From positions 29,223,054-29,287,053 of the forward strand of contig NC_079230.1 of NCBI RefSeq assembly GCF_029633865.1: a stretch of DNA of 64,000 bases. The letters run 5' to 3'. Positions within the stretch are counted from its first letter, which is position 1; every line of letters starts with the position of its first letter. Made by a program: the position numbers and the translations under genes. Source of the DNA: Lampris incognitus (lineage: Eukaryota > Chordata > Actinopteri > Lampriformes > Lampridae). This document shows positions 10,600 through 22,845 of the stretch, one piece after another. The notes below the pieces were generated by a model. The model searched no databases. It was not told the origin of the DNA and was given only the letters and a program-made list of their open reading frames with translations.

Positions 10600-11300
10600 A
10601 TGTTAGCAGGTTACTTACATACATGTCTGAGGGAGGTGGACATGACAGAGTGTACCAGTACACATACAATGTACAGTACAGTATATACAACATGTACAGT
10701 AAAGTATATACAACATGGCTGGATTTATTGACAGTGTTAAGTGTTCATTTGATTGACAGCCTGTGGAAAGAAACTGTAGCACCCGTTTCCTGAGTCTGGA
10801 GGTGTAGAAGTCCTGAATGGAGGGCAGGTTGACACCAATGATTTTCTCTGCAGACCTCACTGTCTGTTGTAGTCTGTCCCTGTCCTGTTTGGTGGCTGAT
10901 CCAAACCAGACAGTGATGGATGTGCAGAGGCCAGACTGGGTTATCGTAGAGCAGAGCTGAATCAGCAGTTCCTGAGGCAGGTTGAACTTCCTGAGCTGGC
11001 AGAGAAAGTACATCCTCTGCTGGGCCTTTTTGATGATTGTGTCTATGCTGGATGCCCACCTTAGGTCCCGGGAGATTGTGGAACCCAGAAATCTGTAGGT
11101 TTCTTCCCACAGACACCATGCTGTTGAGTGTGCTGGGGGGGGGGCAGTTTTGGGGGGCTCCTCCTGAAGTCCACTGTCATCTCCACTGTTCTGAGCGTGT
11201 TCAGCTCCAGGTTGTCATGGCTGATCAGCCTCTCGTCTATATGCAGACTTGTCACCATCCCGGATAAGCCAATGATGGTTGTGTCATCCGCCAACTTCAG
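10600..11300 (-). pseudogene. Non-LTR reverse-transcriptase fragment (frameshifted)
   Basis: Three overlapping minus-strand frames together give RT phrases: the catalytic box as MADDTTIIGLSG (about 11260-11294, first position changed from the usual aromatic), ELNTLRTVEMTVDFRRSPP, RMYFL-type CQLRKFNLPQELLIQL, TSITVWFGSATKQDRDRLQ and EKIIGVNLPSIQDFY. At least two frameshifts separate them. It is the same LINE type as 60239-61230 by style. Inactive. Confidence 0.85.
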
Positions 11301-11304
11301 GAGC

Positions 11305-11640
11305 TTAAAAGACGGGTCTGCTTGGCATCCTCCTCATCACATTCTTCATATATGTTATAATTCCTTTATAATTCTGTTATCCTCTTTCAGTGCTGTATTC
11401 TGTAAATTGTGTAAACACAACATCCATTGCACGTTGTCCATCTTGGGAGAGAGATCCCTCCTCTGTTGCTCTCCCTGAGCTTTCTTCCTATTTTTTCTCC
11501 CCGTTAAAGTTTTTTTTTTTGTACGGAGGTGTTCCTTATCTGATGTGAGAGTCTAAGGACAGGATGTTGTGTTGCTGTAAAGCCCCCTGAGGCACATTTG
11601 TAGTGTGTGATACTGGGCTATACAAATGAAATTGACTTGA
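11305..11640 (+). repeat. 3' untranslated tail of an L2-like LINE
   Basis: Closely matches 43325-43660, the 3' end of the large LINE, including TTGGGAGAGAGATCCCTCCT, AAGGACAGGATGTTGTGTTG and the terminal gggctatacaaatgaaattg followed by ACTTGATGTGACTTG, a microsatellite-like tail. Only the 3' end was inserted. Confidence 0.9.
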
Positions 11641-11644
11641 TGTG

Positions 11645-12340
11645 ACTTGAATGAAAGTCAGTAGGAGCAAGATGGAATACATATGGGTGAACAAGAGGGA
11701 GGAGAGAACAATGGTGAGGATGCAAGGAGTAGAGGAGACGAAGGTGTATGAGTTTAAATACTTGGGGTCAACTGTCCAAAGTAACGGGGAGTGCAGAAGA
11801 GAGGTGAAGAAGAGGGTGCAGGCAGGGTGGAGTGGGTGGAGAAGAGTGTCAGGAGTGATGTGTTACAGAAGGGTACCAGCAAGAGTTAAAGGGAAGGTTT
11901 ACAAGATGATAGTGAGACCAGCTATGTTGTATGGTTTGGAGACAGTGGCACTGATGGAAAGACAGGAGGTGGAGCAGGAGGTGGCAGAGATGAAGATGAT
12001 AAGATTTTCATTGGGAGTGATGAAGAAGGACAGGATTGGGAACGAGTATATTAGAGGGACAGCTCAGGTTGGACGGTTTGGAGACAAAGCAAGAGAGACA
12101 AGCTGGAGATGGTTTGGACATGTGTGGAGGAGAGATGCTGGGTATACTGGGAGAAGGATGCTGAATATGGAGCTGCCAGGGAAGAGGAGAAGAGGAAGGC
12201 CAAAGAGGAGGTTTATGGATGTGGGGAGGGAGGACATGCAGGTGGCTGGTGTGACAGAGGAAGATGCAGAAGACAGGAGGAGATGGAAACGGATGATCCG
12301 CTGTGGCGACCCCTAGCGGGAGAAGCCAAAAGTCGTGATA
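11645..12340 (+). pseudogene. RTE-type LINE fragment, 3' part of ORF2
   Basis: An open frame of 221 codons reads KVSRSKMEYIWVNKREE, EFKYLGSTVQSNGECRREVK, VYKMIVRPAMLYGLETVAL, GHVWRRDAGYTGRRML and ends RRRWKRMIRCGDP. This is the C-terminal portion of a typical fish RTE-like endonuclease-reverse transcriptase; the catalytic palm lies upstream and is absent. After the stop comes GTGGCGACCCCTAGCGGGAG, the usual 3' end of these elements. It directly abuts the L2 tail on the left. The open frame suggests a fairly young insertion. Confidence 0.88.
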
Positions 12341-12969
12341 GTAGCAGTATAAAAAGAGATGCGGTTCACCACACGGACAATACGCAGCATGTAGTCATTA
12401 ACCAGCCAGCAACCAAGTCGCGTGGCTCTCATGATGTAGAACATTGGACACATATGTGGTTTGATTTCAGATGCAATCAATGGGTCCTTTCCAGACTACT
12501 ATCTCGTCTTGAACTGAACTGAGTTTGTGAGAGTTGGGCTGGTCTTGAGAGTTGGGCTGGTCTTGCCAGGCCAGATGAGAGCAACCCTAAAGCCCCTTAT
12601 TGTTGCTGTGCAGTTGGGCCATATATATTGCATTTTCGAATGTGCAGCCCAGTAAACAATTTTCACATGCATTATTTTGTGGGATATAAAATGTACCACG
12701 ATATTAAGTTAGATATTTTCTATTTGGGTTTAAAAATGGATTTGAATCGTATCAAAGTTGCGGCAACTATTGTTTCTGCCATGTTTTTAAACTTTCAGAT
12801 AAATAGAAATTTCATTATATCTAATTATACTCTTGGAATCACAGTGTGAAGAATTAATGGGATAGCGATGCATACAACCGCCAGCAGATGGAGCTATTGT
12901 TCCATAATTGCATTTTTCAGTCTCGTCAGGAACACTTTGTCATTTCAGAAATGAAGCGAAATGCCGTTT
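12341..12969. other. Unique AT-rich interval
   Basis: No gene seen. A short tandem of GAGTTGGGCTGGTCTTG occurs at about 12531-12565. The frames present are short and unsupported. Confidence 0.5.
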
Positions 12970-13440
12970 CGCCCAGCCCACAGCAGTGCAGCACAGAGAC
13001 AAACACACGTCCAAAAACTACAAGAATTACAAAAACACACATATCCAAACCGACACATATATCCAAACCGACACACATATCCAAACTAAACAAAAAATCA
13101 CTGTCCGAGGGAACGAACGCCAGCCAGAACGACTGTGGGAACTGCCAGTCTGCATGGGCTAGCAGTTAGCTTAGCCTGCCCCGCTTCCGCGTCCTGTCAG
13201 ACCGCCCTTTGTGTTTCCTCCTCGGGCGCAACTCCAGGCAGGGGCCGTGGTCCCTAGGCCCACCGGACGCAGCAGACCAAGCTCTCCCAGCCGATCCAGA
13301 GCCAGTTCTCCCAGCCGCCAAACGAAGGCAAAACTTAGACGCGGACGTGGACAAAGACACTTCATGGACGGTACTAGACGAGGCCGCTGCGAACGGGAAT
13401 TCGCGCCGCCATCTTCAATGACACTACATTGACCATATTG
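12970..13440 (+). repeat. Family R, copy 3 (longest contiguous copy)
   Basis: Runs from GCCCACAGCAGTGCAGCAC through GCATGGGCTAGCAGTTAGC, CCCCGCTTCCGCGTCCTGTC, CTCCAGGCAGGGGCCGTGG, repeated TCTCCCAGCCG, to CGCCGCCATCTTC. It aligns with 26890-27220 plus 27827-28075. The minus strand keeps a frame ending RKRGRLS in both copies, probably because of GC content. No terminal repeats, tail or coding domain identify the class. Confidence 0.8.
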
Positions 13441-13484
13441 TAACGTGCATGGATAAGTAGACACGCTGGCCGCTGGCTGGCGGG

Positions 13485-13595
13485 TGTGACCCTTTAGTCG
13501 AGCGGTTAGCGATGCCTCCTGCGATGCGGGCGATACGGGTTCGCTTCCCGGCCTCGGCTGTTCCTGTAGTTGCGTTGTCCCCCGAATTTGCTACA
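13485..13595 (+). mobile_element. tRNA-like solo LTR, family T
   Basis: Starts TGTGACCCTTTAGTCGAGCG and ends CCGAATTTGCTACA. It contains an A-box-like TAGTCGAGCGGTTAG and a B-box-like GGGTTCGCTTCCC. Same plan as 22269-22362 and 49657-50029: TG...CA ends around a tRNA-like body. Confidence 0.6.
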
Positions 13596-13599
13596 ATAT

Positions 13600-15222
13600 A
13601 GTAAGTGATCCTGTGTTGACCTGCGAACCTTTTGAGTTACCAGACATGGGAAATGGAAGTATGCGTGATAAGCACTTTAATTTGTTTTCTTTCAAGTTTT
13701 AAGAAAGAGCAATTAAAGGCATGGATACACAACCACTAACACATGCATATAAATGCACAAGCATTCACACTCCTATGTGCACCTGAGAGAGACATCAGAA
13801 AAACTATCCGGTGTTAAACTGTACAGAAGTCATGAGAGAGGAAGGGGTTGAAGAGGTGGAGGACAGTGCCAGTCTAGCGAGTCGGTCTGTGTTTATTTGC
13901 TCTGGTGGAATTTGCAGGTCAAAGCTTTCAACAGTAACCATGCTTCTGCATCCAGTAGCCCACACCCAAGCACCTTGCAGCTACTGTCTCCTCCGGGTGT
14001 CATTTGTGGGTTACCGCACACCCACCTCACAGAACATGGACGCCAATGCTGACGGAAAGACAGGCGTCAAAGAGGGAGGGGAGAATGAATGAAGCCTGGA
14101 GAGCGAGACGAAGACTAAATGCTAAGAAATGGAGAGGGGGCCTCCTCCAGGCAGACTGGGTCAGATGTACAGCAGACAGGCGAGATGGACAGACACAATG
14201 GATATTCTCACATCTTGTCTACATACACACTTAAAACACACAAAACACACAATGGGGTTGGAAAAGTCGATGGAAACACCAGCTGAACCTGCCTTTAACT
14301 ATGGCGTTACTAAATCTACTAAAATTTTATTTCTATAGCCCTGAATCACAATTTTATCCCAGAGGACTATACATTATCCAGCAGTTAACAAGCTAACAGC
14401 AACATGACACCCACCCCCCACTCATGTGTTGACGAGTTTCCAGAATTAGTTTAGGAAAGCACTATAAACTCAAGGCTGTCCATGTAATGAGAAACAATGG
14501 CCAAGGTGACGGATTTTATTTTGTTGCTTAATCTCTGTATTTACCAATACATTGTTAGACAGCCACCTTGTGGTAGACACACAGTACTACAGTTTGATGA
14601 ACAAACGACCCAATGGACAGACCGAGCCACAGGCCCCCACATAGATCTATAGGTCCCAATGTTCAACATACCCTATCCTTATAACCCTCTAGACACTACA
14701 TAACAAATACAAAGGTAGCTACTAGGTTATACTGAGTTTAATGTCGAATACAAGTGTTTGTTAGCTTTGGAAGGGGCTTTTAGAAGAGTGGTAAGTCCCG
14801 GGTAAAACCAAGTGTGAGAGTAGCCAAGAGGGTGGGATACCCCAGAGACCTTGGCTGGTTGTTACACCGTTGGTGTTTGTCCCGGGGTACATAAGGGCCA
14901 CTTAATGGAAGTTCGAGTCAGAGAGAGAAAAAAAACAGACTTTTCTGTATGTGCCTAACAAAAAGCTGGCTATTTCTCTTAGAGAAGTGGTCAGGGTGCT
15001 GGATAAGGTTCTGGTTATCAATTTTACTGTTGATATGAAGACTTCTAAAGTTGGTGTGGACCACTACAGGAAAACCCAGAGTTTGAAGAAACAACTTGCT
15101 CTGCATCATTGTTGCGTGGGACCTAATACACGTATGTTGTGAACACTTGGGAGGAGCTGAGCTGTCAACTGGTCACAACCTGGTGTAGAAGTGGGCAGCT
15201 CTCCAAAGTGGAGGTATGTAGG
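13600..15222. other. Unique DNA without a recognised gene
   Basis: No exon, RNA gene or transposon could be supported. Frames up to about 93 codons lack any family resemblance. Confidence 0.5.
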
Positions 15223-15236
15223 CATCTAGGAATCTT

Positions 15237-15684
15237 TTTGTCATTTTGTTTTTTTCGCCCCAATTGTACCTGGCCAATCACCCCTCTCTCCGAGCCGTCC
15301 CGGTCACTGCTCCACCTCCTCTGCCAATCCGAGGAGGGCTGCAGGCTACCACATGCCTCCTCTGATACATGTGGAGTCACCAGCCGCTTCTTTTCACCTG
15401 ACAGTGAGGAGTTTCACCAGGGGGACATAGCGCATGTGAGGAGCACGCTAGTTCCCCCAGTCCCCCCCCCCCCCTCCCCGCAAACAGGCGCCCCGACCGA
15501 CCGACCAGAGGAGGCACTAGTGCAGCGACCAGGACAAACCCACATCCAGCTTCCCACACGCAGACACGGCCAATTGTGTCTGCAGGGATGCCCGACCAAA
15601 CTGGACGTAACACGGGGATTCAAACAGGCGATACCCATGTTGGTAGGCAACGGCATAGACCGCGACGCTACCCGGACGCCCCCG
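15237..15684 (-). mobile_element. SINE family A, copy 1 (full length)
   Basis: About 448 bp, tRNA-related head at the right end and T-rich tail at the left. Target duplication CATCTAGGAATCTT (15223-15236) versus CATCTTGGAATCTT (15685-15698), one mismatch. Diagnostic inner phrases: CTTCTTTTCACCTGACAGTG and GGAGTTTCACCAGGGGGAC. Confidence 0.92.
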
Positions 15685-15699
15685 CATCTTGGAATCTTA

Positions 15700-17996
15700 A
15701 TCAGAACTCATTTACAAGTAAGACAAAAAAAACAAAAAACAAACAGGGACTAAGATTGAAAGACAGGTACAGCACCTATTTTGGTAAAGAGGAAACTGAA
15801 CCATGAAGTGAAGCCCTAAATTTAGCGGACCCTCTTTTCTCCAACCCTCCTCTTTGGTCACAAACTTTGGGTACTGACTAACAGATTGATACTGAGTGAG
15901 TAGATGCTCCAGAAATGATATTTCCTCTCAGAGCCACTACTCCTAAGAAGATAAGAAGCCAGCAGAGGTAGTTTAGGCTATGGTAAGGATGTCCCCTTGG
16001 ATCCTCCCCTTTGAATGCATGCTGAGCATGGGGGATGGCCTCAGGGAACACGCAGAAAACCACCGGAAGGATAAATTCTATCAGCTGGCCAGAGAACACC
16101 TTGGGATTCCTTTACTAAAATGACTCTGCACACACCAAGCATGATCATTTTGTAGTTCTTGACAAGAAATGTGCCTTTCTTAGCAACGGAGCTAGCACCT
16201 GGTTTGATGTCAAATGACATCACTCTATTTATTTGGTCAAAAGCACTCTCGTTGATCACCGAAAGATGACTGTTTATTAGAACATAGACCGTCAGTGATT
16301 AGAGTTTCACATCCACAGGTTAAAAACTGTTCACTGGACACTTTGGACTAGTTGATGTTGTCAATTAATTATGTGTTCAGCCATCCACACAGTACTACAA
16401 ATTAATTTTTCCACTAGATTTAGGCCATTTCTTGGTCAAGTTTTCACTAAACTGGGAAAATTGATGAAGCCAAAAATATAAGACACTTTGGATGTTAATA
16501 CTGTAATTTCCATCAGGATATTTTAGTGACCTTACAATATTTTTACATCATACAGGAGAATATGTAAAATGATATACAGTCTGGAATAGGTTACATTACT
16601 ATGGTTAAAATAATAATAAAATAACAATGTCTGCTTCACACTTTGCGCCAAGCAGTGTCAGGCCAGGTTTACACAGTACATGTAAAGGTATGATCCCATT
16701 TGCGTCCCGTGTTAATAAATTAGATTCTCATCATTCGCAACACTGCGTGAAGTAAAATATACCTAACGTAGGATGTATAAAATATACCTAAGCCTATCTT
16801 CTCCACATGCTGCACACAGGTTACATAAAAATGCTTTGGAGTAACGCATTTCATAAGCAAATATGCACCGCGTCTCAGAGCCATGTGGGTCCAGGCTTCG
16901 TACCCCATCATTTAGCAGCCTACACGTGTGTCTTCTTGTAGCATTAGGCTGTTCAGTATCTGTATGAGCACCAGTGTAAATGAAAAAACAAACTTAACCT
17001 GTAATCGTAGGGATTATAAATGTCCGATCTCTTATAAAATATCACTTCCTAAGTGAAAATGGTTTTCTCTCTGGATTGCCTAAGTGAAAACGAGATGTTG
17101 AGTCATTTCAGGTTGTTGCAGAGGTCGACGTGGCTGGACACGCCACGCCTGCATGCTGTGTAAACCTGGCATCACGTCCTGACAGCCAACAGTCCCACCA
17201 AAGGAAATCCACATGCGTAGTTACACAAGTTGTCCACGTCAGGTTGGTAGCGTACCGGTGCTCTGCTAACTGGTCCACAATACCTTTATCGCATTAGAAA
17301 TGTTCACAAATTAATCCTACTTGAAACGCCTTGGGAACACATTACTATTGATCGAAGGCATAGCGTCCTCAGTGGTCTTAATCTGGGACCTAGCTTTAAC
17401 CCTGTGTGGTGAGAATGTTGCCCTTGAATCATGTTTGTAAGCAGGTACTGTGAAAGTTGCTCATATTTCTGCACCATCACCCCCCTCCCCCCCCAAAAAA
17501 AAACTCTGAACACCTCATGTTGTATGACCTCGATCAAAGGAGTCTTCCTCTGGTCTCTCGGCCCCGGATTCACCTCCCTCGTAAAGCTGTTTGAACTGAT
17601 TCTGCAGACACACGGTCTCCTTCTGGAGTCTGTATGCTCCCTCTTATTTCCGTGTCCTATTTCTGCTTGATAACCCTCCTGTGGTATAAGCTACCCCACG
17701 TGGCGTTGTACAATGCAAGGACAAAGGCTCAGCTCTCATCGGGGTTTGCCGTGGGGGGGGTCACTGGAGAAGGTGGGTTGAGCATCCTTGAGAAACATCA
17801 ACATCTCTTGTCATAACTGACAACTATTCATGAGTACTACCATTGGTGACAACAAATAACCATACTATTATGACACACTTCAGAGTCAACAGATATCAAA
17901 CGTTAAGCCCTCCCGGCTTTCAGATATCAAAAGTGAACACCCGTTAGTGTCAAGAGAGTAACCTGCGGCTAAAGTTGGGTCACCCGACCTGGTCCG
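15700..17996. other. Unique DNA, downstream flank of the zinc-finger gene
   Basis: No coding exon or known repeat could be supported. It probably includes the 3' untranslated region of the zinc-finger gene (minus strand, to the left of 17997), but no clear poly(A) signal was located. Confidence 0.45.
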
Positions 17997-18703
17997 TCAC
18001 TGTGCTGGGGTGCAGCGGTGGCTCTTGTACGTGCCTAAGTGGCGAAAGCTGCGCCCACACTGCTGGCAGCAGTAAGGGGTGGCCCCGCTGTGGATCCTCT
18101 GATGGGTGTACAGGTTGCCCAGCTCCTTGAAGCGCCGGCCGCACTGTGGGCAAGCATACGGGCTTTCCCCCGTGTGCACTCGCTGGTGCCTTTTCAAGCC
18201 AGAGAGCACAGAGAAGCCCTTCCCACACTGCGGGCAGGGGAAGGGGCTCTGGGCTCCACTGTGCCCGAGCCGGTGGCTCTTTAACCGGGCCGCGTGGCGG
18301 AACCGCTCGCCACACTCTGGGCAGACGAAGGGCTTCTCTCCCGTGTGGATGCGCTGGTGCTGCCGTAGGTTGCCCAGGTAGTTGAAGTGGCGCCCGCAGT
18401 CGCCACATTCATATCCCCCCTCAATTTTGATCTCCCTTTTAACGGGCCCCCCTCCTCGAGCCAGGCCCGCGCCGGCACCAGCACCCGTGTTACTCTCAAT
18501 ATGGCTGCCCGCATTCCTTCTGCAGTCACTGCTGCCCTCTCCCGGTGTGGGAACAGCTGAGGAGGTGGACTGCAAGGCCTGCAGAGCCTGCACACCAGCA
18601 CTGTCTGTGTGTATTAGTTTAAGGTGCTCCTCTAGAAAAATGGAGTCAGGGCAGAAGGTTCCACACAGCGGACAGATGTACATGTGGCTGGGGAACTGCT
18701 GAC
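17997..18703 (-). CDS. C2H2 zinc-finger protein, terminal exon
   Basis: A DNA-binding exon starting after acceptor TTCTTTTTTCAG (phase 1) and ending at TGA 17997-17999. It encodes about 235 residues: a divergent first finger (YICPLCGTFCPDS...HLKLIH), a Ser/Gly/Ala-rich spacer with VKREIKIE, which resembles a SUMO site, then five fingers starting YECGDCGRHF, FVCPECGERF, FPCPQCGKGF, YACPQCGRRF and YCCQQCGRSF. Linkers are HTGEKPF, HSGAQSPF, HTGESPY and HSGATPY; two are close to the Kruppel linker TGEKP. The last finger ends SHRCTPAQ, so its final histidine is replaced or lost. Likely a nuclear transcriptional regulator; the target is unknown. Phase matches the exon at 22633-22845. Confidence 0.9.
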
Positions 18704-19127
18704 CTGAAAAAAGAAAATGAAATAATGTCATTTTTTTTCATGTAATTTCATTTAAACTGACATTTGTCTTAAAAATGTTATACATTTCAATCTCCGAATT
18801 TACCTCCCATTCCCAAGACCAGAAGCCAGAGAACAGAGGCTCTGACATGAGAGGGTTTCTCCACTGAAAACGACCAGGACACAGTATGCTCAGTTCCAAC
18901 CAAAGATGCAAACCATGGCTAACGTTAACTTCCAAACTTTTCAAGTCCTGAAAATAACTGACTCCATTTGCTAGAATTTTTACGATATGTAGATTTCTAT
19001 TTGATTTTTATTTCAATTATATTCTGAAAAGGATTTATGTAGTTTATGTAGTGACCTGAGGCTCTTGAGTTCGTAAACAAAAACTAGAGTTGAGCACATT
19101 AACTTTACCGCAAAACAAAGCATTTTA

Positions 19128-19567
19128 TTTATTTTTTTAAATTTCCCCCCTTTTTTCTCCCTAACTGTATCCGGCCAATTACCCCACTCTTCCGAGCCGT
19201 CCCGGTCTCTGCTCCAGCCCCTCTGCAGATCCAGGGAGGGCTGCAGACTACCACATGCCTCCTCTGATACATGTGGCGTCGCCAGCTACTTCTTTTCACC
19301 TGACAGTGAGGAGTTTCACCAGGGGGACGTAACGCGTGGGAGGATCACGCTACCCCCCCCCCCCCCCGAACAGGCACCCCGGCCGGCCAGAGGAGGCGCT
19401 AGTGCGGCGACCAGGACACATACCCACATTCGGCTTCCCACCTGCAGACACGGCCAATTGTGTCTGTAGGGACACCTGACCAAGCCGGATGTAACACGGG
19501 GATTCGAACCGGCGATCCCTGTGTTGGTAGGTAACGGAATAGACCGCCACGCTACCCGGACGCCCCT
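19128..19567 (-). mobile_element. SINE family A, copy 2 (full length)
   Basis: Lies in the zinc-finger gene's last intron in the same orientation as the gene. Target duplication AAAACAAAGCATTTTA (19112-19127) versus AAAACAAAGCACTTTA (19568-19583). The B-box-like GGTTCGAATCCCCGTGT can be read on the minus strand near 19500. Confidence 0.93.
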
Positions 19568-20025
19568 AAAACAAAGCACTTTAGATCAAAGGAAGAACAT
19601 GTGAGTACACCCATGTTTCCACTTCACTTAACTAGGAACTGGGAAAAGGAGAAAATATCCATAAGAAGGTGGAATGAATAAAATCCAATTTAAAAAACAA
19701 ATCACACTTTCTGAAGAGACACATGGCCGAACCGATGAGCACAAAGGACATACAGAGGAACAAAAGATAATATCTGATCAGAGGAATGAACAACAGATTA
19801 TTTCTGAAGGCTTCCCGTCATTTCTGAGCACATACCCTAAAAATACATAGTGGCTTTCTGGGTCAGTCACGACGGGAACATTATTTCTGCAGTGGACAAC
19901 TGAGTGTGTGGTCATACGGTATTCATACCGGCTCTCTGATTCATCCCACACTGGCTTACTAACACTGTTCTGCACACACACACTCCACCCATCACCACAG
20001 AAAAATCCACTTCCCTACAGCATCA

Positions 20026-20188
20026 CGCCAGAGTACCACAAACACCATGCCAGAGTACCACAAACACCATGCCAGGGCACCACAAACACCATGCCAGAGC
20101 ACCACAAACACCATTCCAGGGCACCACAACCACCATGCCAGAGCACCACAAACACCATGCCAGAGCACCACAAACACCATTCCAGAGC
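20026..20188. repeat. 21-bp minisatellite
   Basis: About eight units of ACCACAAACACCATGCCAGAG with single-base variants. Because 21 is a multiple of 3, several frames stay open; no protein is implied. Confidence 0.97.
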
Positions 20189-20370
20189 AAACACCAAGTA
20201 CCACACAGGAGCCCCACACTGAAGTAACCAGCTGATAACACTTCAGTTGTTACAGCGGCTACACACCGTCTAATCACCCTTTCTTTCAATTGTAAACACA
20301 AGAATGTTTTCTTTCATTTATCAAGCTGAAGCTGATGTTCCATTTAAGATGTCCAGCACCGTTTACTAAC

Positions 20371-21955
20371 ATTACTGTTAGACCAGTGCTGGCTGATATA
20401 GGACATATCCTACATTACTGTTAGACCAGTGCTGGCTGATACAGGACATATCCTACATTACTGTTAGACCAGTGCTGGCTGATATAGGACATATCCTACA
20501 TTAATGTTAGACCAGTGCTGGCTGATATAGGGCGTATCCTACATTACTGTTAGAGACCAGTGCTGGCTGATATAGGACATATCCTACATTACTGTTAGAG
20601 ACCAGTGCTGGCTGATATACGACATATCCTACATTACTGTTAGAGACCAGTGCTGGCTGATATACGACATATCCTACATTACTGTTAGAGACCAGTGCTG
20701 GCTGATATACGACATATCCTACATTACTGTTAGAGACCAGTGCTGGCTGATATAGGACATATCCTACATTACTGTTAGAGACCAGTGCTGGCTGATATAG
20801 GGCATATCCTACATTACTGTTAGACCAGTGCTGGCTGATATAGGACATATCCTACATTACTGTTAGACACCAGTGCTGGCTGATATAGGGCATATCCTAC
20901 ATTACTGTTAGACCAGTGCTGGCTGATATAGGACATATCCTACATTACTGATAGACCAGTGCTGGCTGATATAGAACATATCCTACATTACTGTTAGAGA
21001 CCAGTGCTGGCTGATATAGAACATATCCTACATTACTGTTAGACCAGTGCTGGCTGATATAGGACATATCCTACATTACTGTTAGACCAGTGCTGGCTGA
21101 TATTGGACATATCCTACATTACTGTTGGAGACCAGTGCTGGCTGATATAGGGCATATCCTACATTACTGTTAGAGACCAGTGCTGGCTGATATAGGGCAT
21201 ATCCTACATTACTGTTAGACCAGTGCTGGCTGATATAGGACATATCCTACATTACTGTTAGACACCAGTGCTGGCTGATATAGGGCATATCCTACATTAC
21301 TGTTAGACCAGTGCTGGCTGATATAGGGCATATCCTACATTACTGTTAGACCAGTGCTGGCTGATATAGGACATATCCTACATTACTGTTAGACCAGTGC
21401 TGGCTGATATAGGGCATATCCTACATTACTGTTAGACCAGTGCTGGCTGATATAGGACATATCCTACATTACTGTTAGAGACCAGTGCTGGCTGATACAG
21501 GACATATCCTACATTACTGTTAGAGACCAGTGCTGGCTGATACAGGACATATCCTACATTACTGTTAGAGACCAGTGCTGGCTGATATAGGACATATCCT
21601 ACATTACTGTTAGAGACCAGTGCTGGCTGATACAGGACATATCCTACATTACTGTTAGAGACCAGTGCTGGCTGATATAGGACATATCCTACATTACTGT
21701 TAGAGACCAGTGCTGGCTGATATAGAACATATCCTACATTACTGTTAGACCAGTGCTGGCTGATATAGGACATATCCTACATTACTGATAGACCAGTGCT
21801 GGCTGATACAGGACATATCCTACATTACTGTTAGAGACCAGTGCTGGCTGATATAGGACATAGTATCCTACATTACCGTTAGACCAGTGCTGGCTGATAT
21901 AGGACATATCCTACATTACTGATAGACCAGTGCTGGCTGATACAGGACATATCCT
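20371..21955. repeat. 43/45-bp minisatellite in an intron
   Basis: About 36 units containing CCAGTGCTGGCTGATATAGG and ACATATCCTACATTACTGTT. Units differ by a GA insertion (TTAGACC, 43 bp, versus TTAGAGACC, 45 bp). Runs of the 45-bp form are clustered at about 20540-20820 and 21470-21730. One unit near 21861 has an extra TAG. Confidence 0.98.
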
Positions 21956-22268
21956 CACAACAACCAGGGGGTTTTACACGATACACATGTATATCACAGT
22001 ATTTGTGTACATGTGCAGAACTGAAGTTCATCCCATTGAACTGCTATAAGATCAAACCAAAACTAATTTTCAAGTAGTACTCCCTCAAATACTTAAGACC
22101 TTATTTGTGTTAAATTTCTGGTAAAAGATTCTTGTTATTTAGACAAAATAACTGCGCATTACTAAATGATAGTATCCGAATTTCACCCTGATACATTACC
22201 ACTGAATGACGAGTAATGAAATGATGATGTAGAATTTTTCACCTAAACCTACGTTCAATTTGTATATA

Positions 22269-22362
22269 TGTAGCGAGTTCAGGGGGCAGCTGGGACGTGA
22301 ACCCGGGTCGCCTGCACCAAGGGCGACTATGTTAACCAGTTGATGAAAGGGTCCTCGCTACA
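22269..22362 (-). mobile_element. tRNA-like solo LTR, family T
   Basis: 94 bp; on the minus strand it runs from TGTAGCGAGGACCC to AACTCGCTACA, so it has TG...CA ends that also form a short inverted repeat. The body has an A-box-like stretch and B-box-like GGGTTCACGTCCC. No clear target duplication in the TA-rich flanks. Confidence 0.6.
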
Positions 22363-22517
22363 TCTATATTTTATATATATATATATAAACTATACAAAGA
22401 GTATTGCAAATATTTCTAACATGCAACATTCAGGAATCGGCATCTCGTTAAGAGTTTGTGTGGTATCGCAGGTAATATAAGCATTTGACAAGCATAAACT
22501 GTGTGGACATATTGTCA

Positions 22518-22518
<1 letters not shown>

Positions 22519-22563
<45 letters not shown>
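22519..22563. repeat. (AC)n microsatellite
   Basis: About 22 units, 70 bases left of the zinc-finger gene's middle exon. Confidence 0.99.
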
Positions 22564-22567
<4 letters not shown>

Positions 22568-22632
22568 TTTTGCTGTCATGCAGCTGTTCTGTGGCCCAGT
22601 ATCAGCAGCGTGCTATCCTGCCTTTTACCCAC

Positions 22633-22845
22633 CTGACTCCAGCCGGTCGGCGCTGGCCTCTATGGGGCTGCCTCCTTCTCCCGGAGAGCCCTGCGGCTCC
22701 ATGGAGAAATCAGGCGGCTGGCCATGGGAGAGAGCCGCCTGAGCCTGGCTCTGTTCCACACCATCACCTTCCTCCTGCGAGGAGTTATTTCCATCTTCCT
22801 CCGGCTCCTCCATCAGGGTGCTCTCACACTTGGGCTCCCTTGTGC
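22633..22845 (-). CDS. C2H2 zinc-finger protein, middle exon
   Basis: 213 bases (71 codons) between acceptor GTTATTCCAG and donor GAGTCAG|GTGGGTA on the minus strand. Phase 1 in and phase 1 out, which fits the terminal exon exactly. It reads TREPKCESTLMEEPEEDG, then an acidic Glu/Gln/Ser-rich segment and a Pro/Gly-rich end (EPQGSPGEGGSPIEASAD). No fold is recognised; such low-complexity acidic linkers are common between the N-terminal coiled coil and the fingers of fish C2H2 proteins. It is joined to the terminal exon by phase, strand and order; transcript evidence is lacking. Confidence 0.75.

Noticed and set aside
20507..21773. Two identical 113-codon frames repeating SNSNVGYVLYQPALV
   Set aside because: Product of the 45-bp minisatellite units (15 codons each), not a repeat protein.
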